From: Castanea sativa
Taxonomy: Eukaryota > Streptophyta > Magnoliopsida > Fagales > Fagaceae
DNA: 64,000 nt
Direction of reading: 5' to 3'
NCBI RefSeq assembly: GCF_040712315.1
Contig: NC_134014.1
Location: 41,281,634-41,345,633, forward strand
A program made the translations under genes and the position numbers. The notes under the pieces were generated by a model, which saw nothing but the letters and a program-made list of their open reading frames with translations, made no database searches and was not told where the DNA came from. Within the stretch, counting starts at the first letter, position 1. Every line of letters starts with the position of its first letter. Below are positions 48,801-60,624 of this stretch, in pieces.

Positions 48801-49178
48801 TGCAAACGCACTGTTAGAGCTTCAAACATATCATCAAATCCATCACAAGACTGGAACAACTTGTGCGCAGACCTCACTTCAGCTTGCCTTTCCACATTAT
48901 CTGATATACCACTACAATTAGTAACTAAACCCATGCATTCTTCAAAAAGCCCAGCTGCATCATCTGGAGAAATGGTGGAAACGATTTTAATTACAGAAGA
49001 TTGAGCACGTGCAGTAGAGGCAGCAGCAAACAAGAACTTCACTTTTTCACCATCAAGTAACTTGTTTAGGGCACGTTTGTAACATGGCTCACTTGCTAGG
49101 CTGTTGCAAAAGGTAGGATGCAGCAACAAGTAAACCCTCCATCTGATCTGCATCTAGCTTATCAGGTGACAAGATCAA
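45810..49178 (-). pseudogene. CAP-G2 copy B: truncated and frameshifted
   Basis: Matches copy A from position 1 (at 46,632) to 2,575 (at 49,178) and also shows the last exon (46,749-45,810) that lies outside the window for copy A. Breaks seen: exons 1, 2 and the first part of exon 3 are gone, replaced by LINE sequence; exon 3 has indels near 48,480-48,540, including eight extra bases; the exon 4 donor GTAAGC has become CTAAGC (about 48,062); the last exon has a frameshift in an A run near 46,220 and another near 45,985. The GC donor of intron 3 is retained (about 48,351). It cannot make CAP-G2. Confidence 0.92.
47387..47554 (+). mobile_element. tRNA-derived SINE, copy B
   Basis: The counterpart of the SINE at 791-960 in the same intron, with the same boxes and T-rich end. 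Confidence 0.6.
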
Positions 49179-49229
49179 TTTTCTACTGCACATCCATAAA
49201 ATCTGCTCTGCATAACTCTGCTCGAGTCC

Positions 49230-52200
49230 ATAAATCCTTATGAGACGGAGCAATGTTATCTAAAACCATCTTGTTCTTGCACTTCCATATCATCTAGCAT
49301 GCTATGCATAAAGTATCAAAGACTATTGCAAGTAACTTCTTTAATGCAGTATCCATGACATCAATGAACTTAGTATTAGATGGGAACCTATAATCATTTG
49401 AAATGGGAGATTGCAGCCAAACGGCTTGGGCAAAGGGACACTCCAAAAATAAATGATTACAAGTTTCAGCTTCATCACAGAACATACAAGAATAGGAGTT
49501 CAGAATCTTCCTGTCAAAAAGTTTAGTGCGAGTAGGTAAACTGTCGTGGCATGCTCTCCAAATAAAGGTCTTAATCTTAGGTGGAATCTGAGCAGCCCAA
49601 ATACCTCCCCAAAAAGAATGAAGCCGATCTGGATTAAAGGATGAGGCTTGGTTTCCTTTAGTATTCCTATCAATTTCAATTTGTAAGTAGTATGCACTTC
49701 AAACCGAAAATTCACCAAATTTGTTCCTTGTCCAGATTGAAGAATCATTTGGTCTACGAAAGCTTAGAGGAATTGCTTTGATGATAGACGCTTCAAAAGG
49801 GTAGAAAATTGTATCAATAAGTATGTTTTTCCATCATGGCTGAGGAGATGAAAAATCCATTAAGTCAGCAACTATAGCTTCAGGTGGCAGGATTGTTCTA
49901 GGAGAGAAACTTCTGATTGATTTCAAAGGGAAGCCATTTATCTGCCCAAATATTAATCAAAGAGCCATCACCCACTCTCCATCGACTCCCTTGAACGATA
50001 AGATGTTGCCCATGAGTAATGCTTCTCCAAGCATACAAAGAATGAGTAGGAACAGCAGCTTCTAAAAAGGAAGTATTGGGAAAATACTTGGCTTTATAAA
50101 CTTGGTAGAATAAGGAGTCTTGATTGTGCAGAAGCCTCCAACACTGTTTAGCTAGCAAGGCTAAATTAAAACTTCTAAGATCTCGAAATCCCAAACCGCC
50201 ATCTTTTTTTGCTAAACATAGGTGCTTCCAACTCAACCAATACAGTTTCTTTTCCTCATTTTTCTGACCCCAACAGAATTGTCCCATCATCGAATTGATC
50301 TCATCACAAAAACTCATGGGAAGGAGAAAACAGTTCATAGGATACACTGGGATAGCTTGAGCTACTGATTTGATAAGCACCTCTCTGCCCTCCTGTGATA
50401 GAAGCTCGCCCTTCCAACTGCACAACTTTGATTGGATTCTATTCTTGTTGTCTGCAAAAGCTTGTTTCTTCCCTCTCCCAATAATGGGAGGTAACCCCAA
50501 ATATTTTTCAAGTGGCTCATTGGCAGTAGCATTTAAGAAAAGCCTGATATCTTCCCTTAATGAGAGAGGAGTGTTAGTGCTGAAAAATATTGAGGTAATA
50601 ATTTCCTTGATGGTGCGACATTCCGATATAGAAGCATTACCAAACAGTAAGCTATCATCCGCAAATAGGAGATGGGTGATTTGAGGGCCTCCCCTAGAGA
50701 TACTAATCCCATGTAATTGTCTATGGTGAGCAGCACGCTTCAGTTAGGCTGAGAAACCTTCAATATATAGAAGAAATAAATGGGGTGAGAGTGGATCCTC
50801 TTGCCGAATGCCTCGAGAAGGTCTGATAAAGCCTGAAGGAACTCCATTTACCAAGACAGAATAGGATACAGTTGAAATCCCTGCCATTATGAGATTAACC
50901 CACTTAGGATGAAACCCCATCTTTAGCATCAAAGCCTGCAAATAATCTCATTCCACCCTGTCGTAAGCTTACTCATGTCAAGCTTGAAAGCTATATGTGC
51001 AATATTCCCTTGCCTTTTAGACTTCATGTAGTGCAAAGTCTCAAAAGATATAAGGATATTATCTGTGATCACTTTGTCTACTACAAAAGCACTCTGACAT
51101 TCGGATATGATTTCACCAAGGATCTGCTTAAGTCTGTTGGCAAAGACATTAGAGACAATCTTGAAAATGACATTGCATAGACTGATGGGTCAAAAGTGAG
51201 ACATGAGTTCTGGATTCTTTTTCTTTGGAATGAAGGTGATATGAGAAAAATTTATGCTTTGCAAAATCTTACCAGACTTTATACAATCAAGCAAAGCATT
51301 AGAGACATCAATACCAACAATATGCCAATATTTTTGAAAAAATAAAGGATTCATACCGTCAGGCCCAGGTGCTTTTGTTGGATGCATTTCGAATAATCCT
51401 CTCTTCACTTCCTTATGTGAGAATTCTACCAACAGCGAGTTAGTCATATCAGGGGTAACAACTTCACGAACGTGATGAATTACCTGATGAAAAGAACCTG
51501 TAGAAGCACTAGTGAACATTGTCTGGAAGTAATCAGTAACTATCCTCTCCAAATCTGTTTGTTGAGTGTGACAGTTTCCTGCTACGTCTTGAAGTTTTTG
51601 GATCTCATTACTCCTTCTTCTCTGTGAAGCCACTGCATGAAAGTATTTTGAGTTACAGTCTCCATCCTTCAACCATGAGATTCTTGAACGTTGATGCCAA
51701 TAGGTATTTGCCTGAGCAATTAATTCATTGAGTTCCTCTCTGATAGCATTTCGTGCATTAGAAAGCTGCTGATTAGAAGGTTCTTACTGACATTCAAGCT
51801 CCAAACTTGTGAGTAAATTCATCTTCTCTGATATAGATTGTATAAGGCCCCTTGCATTACTGCCACCCCATTGGAGAAGGGCCACTCTGACTGCTTTGAT
51901 CTTCTGTGTTAACCGAAACATTGGAGTACCCCATTGTATTGTATCCCAACTAGATCTGATAATGTCCTCACATTTTGGGTCACGCATCCAAAATGCCTCA
52001 AACTGAAAGAATCTGTGTTTCTTAACAGAAGAGTTTCCAGCTGATGTATGAAGTTTTGCCACCAAAGCCATGTGATCAAAGAAACCAAATGGTTTATGTG
52101 GCAGTTTGGAATGTGGAAATAAATTTAGCCACTCCAGATTATACAAGCCACGGTCAAGTCTTGCATAGACCAGATTACCTTCGAACCTTCTGTTGCACCA

Positions 52201-52740
52201 TGTGTATTTTGGACCACTAAAACCCAAATCAATTAAAGAACAATCATCTACAGCCCTGGTAAATTCTACAATTTGATTGTAAGGTCGAGAACCACTTCCA
52301 CAATACTCATTAGGATGAAAGATCTCGTTAAAATCTCCTAGTAAAAGCCACAAGAGAGAGAACGGTGTGTTTAATTGACGCATTAACTCCCATGATTCAC
52401 CTCTCTGTGATGTATCAAGATGTCCATAAAAACCAATAAAGCGCCAAACAACCCTATTCTGATTTATAAGAGCATCAATATGGTGTGGAGATGATGTTTG
52501 GACATCAACATCCACATTATCCCGCCACAGCAGGGCTAAACCACCCCCCAAACCGATTCTAGGAACTTCAAACCCATTCTGAAAATTTATTTTCCTCTTT
52601 AATCTTCTAAAACCATCCCTTTCCAGCTTAGTTTCAAAGAGAAAGAGAATCTTGGGACCTTCTTCGCTTATCAGACAGCGGAGTTCTTGTACTGCCTCTG
52701 GGATCCCAAGCCCACGGCAATTGAGGCTTAGGATTTTCAT
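49230..52740 (-). pseudogene. LINE ORF2: endonuclease and reverse transcriptase
   Basis: Starts MKILSLNCRGLG (52,740) with APE endonuclease motifs: Asn in SLNCRG, the ETKL glutamate, LLGDFNEI, and FDHMAL at the position of the usual SDH. Reverse transcriptase follows, with KAPGPDGMNP (about 51,365), GIRQEDPLSPHLF (about 50,800) and the catalytic FADD (about 50,660). Near 49,440 is the HLFLECPFAQAVW zinc-binding segment. In-frame stops lie at about 51,787, 51,190 and 50,743, with frame changes near 50,940 and 49,900. The RNase H domain is absent because of the truncation at 49,179. Confidence 0.88.
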
Positions 52741-53384
52741 GTAAGAGATGGAGAGGGGAAAATATCTCCACTGACCAAATGCTGACGTGCCTAACTATCA
52801 CCCTCAATAGCTAGTTTTTTGAAAACCAGAGCCCTTGCTGTGAACAATTTGATTGTGGACGTTTTAGAGGATATGAAGGTGTTTCATGAACTTCAGCAGA
52901 TGAAGTAGTATTAGACTGACGAAGAATTTGCTTCCAAGAGCGAAGGGATTTTTTTTTTATTCTCCGGATAATCCTCCATGATAATTGGGGACAATTCCAT
53001 CTCAACAACACAATTTGAAAATTCCCCATTTGAATCTTTTGTATTTATCTCAAAAAAAATTTGTTGATTTCCTTTCCATCAAACGATTCCTTTCACTCAG
53101 GTCTTCTGGCTTAAGAAACATCTCCTTCTCCATACATATCAGGGTGGTTTGGATTAGATCACTAACCTTAGTAGAGGCAGTATCCGAATTGATGCCCACT
53201 AAGATTGGGTTCATCTCCGAATTTGTAGTATAGGGGAGTTTATCCAAATTTGAATTTGAAATTGAAAGGGGATAGGGTTTGCGGCTTTATTGGAATTCAA
53301 ATTTGAAACAGGATTTTGTGATTTCGAAGGTACCTAGTTCTCCGAAATTCTTGAGGAGTCATCCAATTGAGAGACTGTTGTTTT

Positions 53385-54269
53385 TTAGATCAACTTTCCG
53401 ACCAGCAAGGGTTTGATCATCAGTGACCGGTTTGGGGAAGAAGCTCCTCCATCCTCCTCCACTTCTAAGATCAGAATTTCTTCATCAATTTCATCACTGG
53501 CTTTTGATTGGTTGAAAGATTGTTTGCCCTGATTGTTCTTTAGGCCTGCTACTCGAAGCCAGGGACCGAATTGAAAGTCCTCTTCATCCGTTGAAATACA
53601 CCCTTTCCTGATACTTTGACATTCATGTTCTTGGTGTCCAAGAATTCCATAATGGTAGCAAAATGTAGGCAGTCTATCATACTTAAAATAAATCCACCCC
53701 TTGTCAACGTTTTCAATTTGAAGCATCTTCCCTCTCATTAACGGTTTTGTAATTTCAATATCCACCCTCATATGAAGGAAAGAACCCCACGCCAGGCCAC
53801 TCTTAGGAGCATCAATCAAAAGAAAAATACCAATCTCATTGGCACTGTGATTACCAACTGATAGGTTCATGCTTTTTATTGGGCTATTAAAGACCCTAAT
53901 CCAAAAAGGAGACCGTTGAAATTTGACATTACCAGGGCTAAGGTCACCATCAAAACGTTTCAACAAAACTAGTCTCTTGTCAAAAGACCAAGGGCTTTTG
54001 TCCAACACATCGTTCATATGCTCCTCCGTGACAAAAACTGCCAAAAATAACTTGTTCCCCACTTCTTTCATGATTACCCGATCAGGACCCTTCCACAACT
54101 GATGAAGGGTGGACTTGAAAGCCTCCTTGTTGAAATCCTTGTTAATTTGTAGCCTAAATAAAAGGCTCAATTGAGCTTCTTCCTTCGATTTTGCTACATC
54201 CTAAGAATTAACGAACAATACTCCTTTTTCCTCCTCAGAGAGACTAAATTTCTTCCATAATTCTTCCAT
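53385..54269 (-). pseudogene. LINE ORF1: DUF4283-type RNA-binding protein with zinc knuckle
   Basis: The ATG at 54,269 opens MEELWKKFSLSEEEKG. An in-frame TAG at about 54,203 breaks it, after which the frame is open to 53,385. It has the DUF4283-like domain (HQLWKGPDRVIMKEVGNKLF) and a zinc knuckle read as CYHYGILGHQEHEC, where the second Cys of the CX2CX4HX4C pattern is Tyr. Such proteins bind the LINE transcript. Confidence 0.82.
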
Positions 54270-54539
54270 AGACTAATCCATGTGAGGGACTAAATAAGGT
54301 ATAGTGAAAATGAGGAAAATGAAAAGATTAGATGTGAGTAAAGTATAGAAAGGTTAATGGTAAAGGCCAGGAGGGTATAAAGCTAATGAAAAAGGAGAAA
54401 AGACAAGGTATGAGATCCCCTACTACGATCAAGAGAACCTAAACAAAGAGGTTGGAATCTTGCGTTTGAGGAAATGCAAGTTAGGAGCTTTTACTATCCC
54501 CAAATACTGAGAGCCAAGAAGAGAGAAGTTTTAATTTTC

Positions 54540-54752
54540 TTCACTTAGATCAGGTTGGTCAGTTTTTTATTTTATTTTATGTCATTTTTTATTTAATTGA
54601 GTATTAGAACAATACTAATGCAAAAAAGAATAAATTTATAAACTAATAAACATGTTCAAAGTACCCAACCAACACAAACTATTTTATAAGTACTTCAAAA
54701 TTAGTAGGATATCACATAGTTCTATCCCAACTTAGTTGATAGATAAGAGTAA
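54540..54752. other. Copy B upstream DNA resumed
   Basis: Matches copy A from 5,332 onward; this is the former far-upstream flank of CAP-G2. Confidence 0.6.
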
Positions 54753-55132
54753 TGCTATGTTTGGATGTTGGGAGAAGGAGGGGGACTAGAGTAGAGGGAG
54801 GAAGAGTAATTAAATTACCTTATTTGGATTTTTTTTAAGGTATGAAGGGGAGGGATTTAGAGGGCTTTGGAGGGAATTGAACTACTTCTAACCCCTCATT
54901 TTTAATTCCCCCAAATTGGAGAGATTTGGAAGGAGAGTGGAGCATATAAATGCTTGACCAAATGAATTACCAAATTTGTCCATACTATATTAACAAAATT
55001 ACAAATGAAAAGACTAATTATTCCATTCCCCCTACTTAATTTTAAGAACATCCAAACAAGGTGGAGGATAACCATTTCCCTCTACTCTCTTCTCCACTGC
55101 TCTCCTCTCTCTCAAAACTTCCAAATATAGCA
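54753..55132. mobile_element. Tourist-like MITE, absent from copy A
   Basis: A 380-bp element with inverted ends TGCTATGTTTGGA and TGCTATATTTGGA, flanked by TAA at 54,750-54,752 and 55,133-55,135. Copy A has the single-TAA empty site in its second AGAGTAAATGAT-like stretch near 5,670-5,685. Its subterminal sequence matches the left arm of the PIF element at 27,399. Confidence 0.85.
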
Positions 55133-55135
55133 TAA

Positions 55136-56143
55136 ATGATAAAATTATAAAAGCAAATGTTAACAAGCATTGTGTTGGACTAATGTGAGTCGCATTTAAT
55201 AAAAAAAATTAGATAAATAGAAGAAAAAGGCGTAAAATTGACCACACAAACTATTTTAATGGTCCCACAACCTATAAAGCTGCAAAAAAAAAAAAAAAAA
55301 GACAAAACGCTAAAAAGCTGCTAAGGTGCCCATTAATACAACCCAATTATATAATATTTTTTTAAAATATATATGAGTCAGGTCGGGTTAGTTGGATTTG
55401 TGAATCTACTAACCCACACCCAACCCAAGGTAAAAAAATTTGTTGACAATCTAATCTAACCCACCAACCTTCAAAAATCGACTTAACCCAACAGGTTGGG
55501 TTGGATCATTCAGTTTTGCTGCACACTCCTAGATGTGGGTGTGGAAACTCATTTATTTCTACAACTATGATTTGTCTGTTGATCCAAATAATGGAGAAGG
55601 GTGTGGCCTTAAATGTTGCGCATTTCGTATGAGTTTATGAGATGGGTCACAAATGAGCCGGGCCAAGCAATGTAGTTGGTGAGGCATTGGGTAGGTGAGA
55701 AGTTTGTCTCGGCCCAATTGATCAAATCTAATTTGACCTTAGCCTTAAGGCCCTCAACCACCATGTTCATACACGACCTGAAATTTTGCACCATGAATCA
55801 CACTTCCACCATAAAAAATAAAAACAAAAAACAAAAAACAAAAAACAAAAAAGAAAAGAAAAGAAAGGAGGTGTGCATTCCAGGCTTGGATTCTGCTTTT
55901 TCCTTTTATCCTTTTTTGGTCCGTTGAAAAAAAGGTCACTTGGCCCCATATGAGTTGCTGGATACTTGCCTTAGTTGGCTAGAGCATGAGCAGCTACAAA
56001 ATACTTTTCTGGCTATAGAAATGAAAAAGAGCCAAAACAGTAAGGTTTAGTTAAAGTAAAAGAGTTTGCGTGTGCTTCCATTAGAACGTGTAAAACACCG
56101 GCGCATGCACTTTTCCTTCAACAGGGTAAAAATATTAATCATG

Positions 56144-56209
<66 letters not shown>

Positions 56210-57471
56210 TGAAGACACATACTCATGCTCTCTAGTTGTCCAAGTTCATTCATCCTTCTCTTAATCAGGACAAACGAATTCCTCAAGTGACAGAAAACCA
56301 CAATTTTTTGTGTGATGTAGATGTTAAATGTGGTCCTACAACAGCTTTAGCACTTTTTGTTCAGAAATTTCAGAGGGTAAAATCATCCACATATCAACAC
56401 GTTGTTTTAAGTTTGTCTATTTTGTGTAATCGTCTCGATTAGGAGCATCTAATTCCCAATTGAATGGTTGCTTCAAGGTCAAAACCTTTCATAATGTTAA
56501 CAGGTTTTCCAACCTAGCTTTCCAAAGTGACTTTTGCAACCTTTCTTCCAATCAAATGTGTTCTTATGTTGCTTCTGATTGCATAGAAGCACGCATGCTA
56601 TATCACTCACTAGTTTATATAATCATAATAAGTAGTAGTAAGAATCTTTGGAACCATAATTGTTCGAATGACAGCTTGATTAGCATTGTTGTGATCTTAT
56701 TTCATGAATAATCATAACATCCAATAAATGCGAACTCCATGAATAGAAGTTCCAAAATATGCCTGAAAGCCTTTTCCAGTTTTCACTAACGGGCAATCCA
56801 TGACCACGAGACCAAAAAAAAAAACTGTTATGCAGCCTTCGATTCTCTTATTACATTTATTCTTAGCTTAAACTCTGAGTTCTAAAGTTGATAAATAATC
56901 AACATTTACTTTGGAGGAGTGAGTTTTTAATCCTATGGGAAAGAAAGGAAGGGATTTGAATCAAATATTAACGACGACCTCCGCTTCATGAGGTGTGATT
57001 CCTAATTGAATAGAGTCTAAGATTCTCTCTTGTTGCGATTTTATTTTTGTCTATGGGATGTTAATTTTTGGCATCACAAATTAGCCCGTTGGGCGGCCTC
57101 TTATAATTGGGATGGGCCCATCTCCATCTCTTCTCTTCCTTCTTGGGATCTTATTTCAGAAGTTGGAGATGAGTTATGGTCCTCTCTTTTTCCTTCTTAA
57201 TACATTCTTATTCATAATTTTTTTTTTAAATAAAAATCCTAATCGCTTGATAAACTATACCATCAAGTAAAGAGACTACACAAATGAATGGACTGTTGTT
57301 TATAACATCTGCAAATTTTTCATTTGTCAATCAGGTTGATTTGGCTTAGGCCTTCGAAACAGATGAAACAGTAAAGAGTGAGGCATGCATAGGGTAATTG
57401 CTGCAAGCTAAAATACAATGTTGTACGATGCCAGACTGGATGCCCTATGATCCCCAAGAAGGCATGTGGAG
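55136..57471. other. Intergenic DNA shared with copy A
   Basis: Matches 5,680-5,920 and 6,888-9,840 of copy A minus its insertions. No gene recognised. Confidence 0.55.
56143..56207. repeat. (TA)n microsatellite, expanded in copy B
   Basis: About 32 TA units; copy A has only about 8-9 at 8,557-8,573. Confidence 0.9.
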
Positions 57472-58968
57472 GAGTGGAGCCTCTGACACCATTTTGCTAT
57501 GAATCTTATGCCCCTTATTCCTCCTCCACCATACCCTAAACAAGGGGTCTCTAACTTCATGATGATAGGCTGGGTCCTACTACGTCCATCAATGAAGGGA
57601 CTAGGGATCAAATAGCAGCATTCATACATGTTGTTGAAAACGATGGCCTAGGGAGCAATAGTAAGCATTTTCAAGAAAAGTGGCCTCTAATGACAATATG
57701 GATGTTTTTCAATTAGGCCATTCGGGATATTTTTCTGAAGTTCACAAAGTTTATAGGAGAATATAAAACTTTAAGAACTCAAATTTGGGAATAATCAATC
57801 TTTATTTATTTTTTAATTTTTTTGAGAAAAATCAATCTTTATGATTGCAATAAGTAGGTCACTCTTTAATGCAACTACTTGCTATACAATTAATATTTTG
57901 TGATACAATAACATTCTATACACTAAAGATATGCTATAGAATCCATTTTCAATCAGACACTGTTATTTCAAGGTTGATTGCAAGCATTGCTCAGGAAAGC
58001 TACCTCCAATTCAGTCACTTATTTTTATAGCTTTACAGGATCTGGACCTCATATATACCCCACTCCCACTACAGGCTTCACAACCTGAGCTAAAGCCAAA
58101 ATGATTTGGTTTGGTTAACTATATAGTATATATCTGGCCAACCATTGTAATATTGTTGTAAATGCACTTGAATTATAGTATTATCACCACTATATCCTAC
58201 TTGATTTCCAATACCCATAATTGGAGTTTCATGACCCCCAAAACAGTGCAAACTAAAAGGAAAAAGGGAAGTTTTCCCACTCATCAAAAGGAACCCCCAA
58301 CATTCCAAGCAAATATAATCACATTCAACTTTATATACTTTATAATGGCCCAAATGCAACACAGATGTATCAAATCAACCAAAAACAATTCCTCATTCCT
58401 TATGGCTTTCAGCCTTTTGAAAGACATAGGAGCATCCCGAGCCCCCCATCAAAAGGTAGGGTGGCAAGTGATGTATTCAAAAAATATTTCCTGTCATAAC
58501 AACAAAGGGAGAAAAGAAGGGAAAAAAATACAACCAATTGAAAAAAAAAAGTGGTATAACATTCAAGAAAGCAAACACTACTGAGAATCACTATAGGCAA
58601 ACAGTCTTCAATGGCCTTCTGGCACTCTCTTGGTCTTCACTTCATCCTTAATGGCTTTTGGACATTCACACTTCACAGTCAGCTTCTCACTTCTTACTGT
58701 ATAGGCTAAAGTTATTTCTTTTTATTTATTTACTTCTCTTTTTCACTATCTTCTTTTGTCACTGGCAAAAACTTTTGTTGGGTATTTTTTTTTTTTTTTT
58801 TGGAAAATGGAATCCCAATCATCGATTCCAAATCATACCAGGAGTTGGTAGAAATACTCATGACACTTGTATACAATCTAATATCAAGAATCAACTCAGT
58901 CTAAACATCCCTATAAAGCAATCAAAAAAACACAAATCAGTTTTTGCTAAGAAGATCAATTTCGCAAT
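57472..58968. other. CYCD5 downstream region, absent from copy A
   Basis: Non-coding, AT-rich, presumably including the CYCD5 3' UTR at its right end. Short open frames show no recognisable domain. Confidence 0.45.
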
Positions 58969-60380
58969 CTATAACCGGTGGATTCTCTTAACCGGGCAAT
59001 GTTGCTCATTGAAATTAAGTCTTCTTCTAGTGCCAGCAGCAGAATGCGGGGGAACTACTGATGTGGGTGTCTTAACTATTCGCTTCTCTATGTCCTGCAT
59101 CATATTATAACAGGAAAAAATATGTTCCTGTTGCAGAGCAATATATACTGTAAATCAGCTTTTTTTTTAAAAAAAAAACATAAATAACTAAAACTTTGTA
59201 ATGTTCTTTAATTTTCAAATTCTAAGATATCCATTTTCAATGCACAAGTTTAAATGCATTCAATGAAAGACTAATCATTCAATCCTAATAAGGAAAACTC
59301 ACATTTTCTTGAGACCCCCACAATGCGATCGGACTTATCCTGAGTTCCACTGCTTCTTTTGTTAATTGAGCATCAATTGCTACTAACACTGCAGCTGCCG
59401 CTATAATAGATGGTCGATGATCCATTAAATTAATCTCTGCATCAAAGACTTCAACTTGGTAAATACAAACTCACATAGTAAACTCACAAAACAATTTGCA
59501 CCCAATCTTTAATGCCAAGATTAATCTTGCCATAGTCATAGATACCTTTTGTGACAGCCATAAAAAGTTCCACAACTCTAGAGCACAATCCTTCCGGTTT
59601 ATATTCACCACAGAACTTATTGATGAAGTAACTCATATAAGAAAAAGGAGTTATTGAACCCATTTTCCATTCCAAAGTACTTAAAACCAATAGCTCTGCT
59701 CTCTGAATCTGCTGGTTGTCAAAATCATAATCTTGTACCTTATATGCTGATAGTGGCGTCACTGTAGATTGCTCCATCTTTGCTGCCAAAGATAAGCATG
59801 CCAGGGATAATAATCGAATAGCCCAAATCATCCAATCCTACATAAACAACAAAAAGCATTTTAGCATTACGCTAATTTAGCAAACATGAAAGACTCATTA
59901 GCCAAAAGTTAAAAAATTTGCTTACACCAAGGGGTTTCTTTGAAAAAAACCGATCAAAGTAAGTCACGGACAAATAAGCAGTGAGGAATCGGAAATCCAA
60001 GGATGCCCGTGTCTGAAACACAAATTTCAAGAGCTGGTTTCAGTGTTTATTATCTTTTTAAGCTAAGAACACAAAAGGTGAAAAGAAAAAAAGAAAAGAG
60101 CTTTACAGAAACAAACATTGAAAATCCACTCAATGCAATCCAAACGAACACGCTTCAACAAGGTTGAGGTTGTGGTCGAGCAACCAGTACAGCAGCTTTT
60201 GGATCCAAAAGCAGTAGTTTCTCTCTGAAGCAAGCATTGAATATAGTACTCATCTTCACTCTCTGGAAACAAACATGGGTCGTCCTCTTTTTCTTCTTGT
60301 TGTTGTTCTTTAAAGCAAGCATCTGGGTTTTCTTGGCACAAGAGATTACGTGGAGAAAACGGAGTGTCGGAGATCCCCAT
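58969..60380 (-). CDS. CYCD5: D-type cyclin, CYCD5-like
   Basis: A G1 cyclin that pairs with CDKA and promotes phosphorylation of the retinoblastoma-related protein. Exons: 60,380-60,117; 60,012-59,926; 59,837-59,546; 59,436-59,303; 59,127-58,969, with consistent phases and GT-AG sites, giving 311 residues. The N-terminus has the retinoblastoma-binding LxCxE motif as LLCQE (13-17) and an acidic stretch. The cyclin box starts at VRLDCIEWIFN and includes RFLTAYLSVTYFDRFF and LSLACLSLAAKME. The C-terminal cyclin fold includes MDHRPSIIAAAAVLVAIDA. The basic tail ends RRRLNFNEQH...IHRL, like other D5 cyclins. All exons are open. The gene is present only in copy B of the duplication. Confidence 0.92.
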
Positions 60381-60579
60381 TGTTGCTATGTTTCATCCGA
60401 ATTCTAAGAGAATGAAACAGAAACAGAGAAAGCAGGAAGTAGGTATTTGTAGAAGGTATATATATTTTTAGAATTGATAAACTGACTCTACAGTAAGTGG
60501 GAGCGTGTGAAACTAAAGTGTAAGAGGTGAGGGGGACTAGCGTCTTTGGTGCCGCCAAAATGAGGGCGTTAATTAGCGG
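60381..60579 (-). promoter_or_regulatory. CYCD5 promoter with TATA-like box and E2F-like site
   Basis: On the minus strand, TAAAAATATATATACC lies at 60,471-60,456, about 80 bp before the ATG, and TTTGGCGG, which fits the E2F consensus, lies at 60,559-60,552. Both are also found in copy A (TATA at 9,857-9,872; the CCGCCAAA core at about 11,599-11,606), separated there by insertions and without the gene. Confidence 0.5.
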
Positions 60580-60624
60580 TTAGGTGTATACTATACGGGT
60601 TATACACCTATAGTATATACCTAA
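60580..60624. repeat. Palindrome upstream of CYCD5 (copy B)
   Basis: The counterpart of 11,626-11,670: 16-bp arms with one mismatch. A second overlapping inverted pair, AGGTGTATA and TATACACCT, allows another fold. Confidence 0.85.

Larger units (their letters stand above)
49179..54539 (-). mobile_element. LINE (plant L1 type), 3'-truncated
   Basis: On the minus strand, from 5' to 3': a 5' leader (54,539-54,270), ORF1, and ORF2 with endonuclease, reverse transcriptase and the zinc-binding tail region. It stops abruptly at 49,179, before any RNase H domain, 3' UTR or poly-A, where CAP-G2 copy B exon 3 begins. The 5' boundary is set by copy A, whose upstream DNA resumes at 5,332. Having a 5' end but no 3' end is the reverse of normal LINE truncation. 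Confidence 0.88.
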
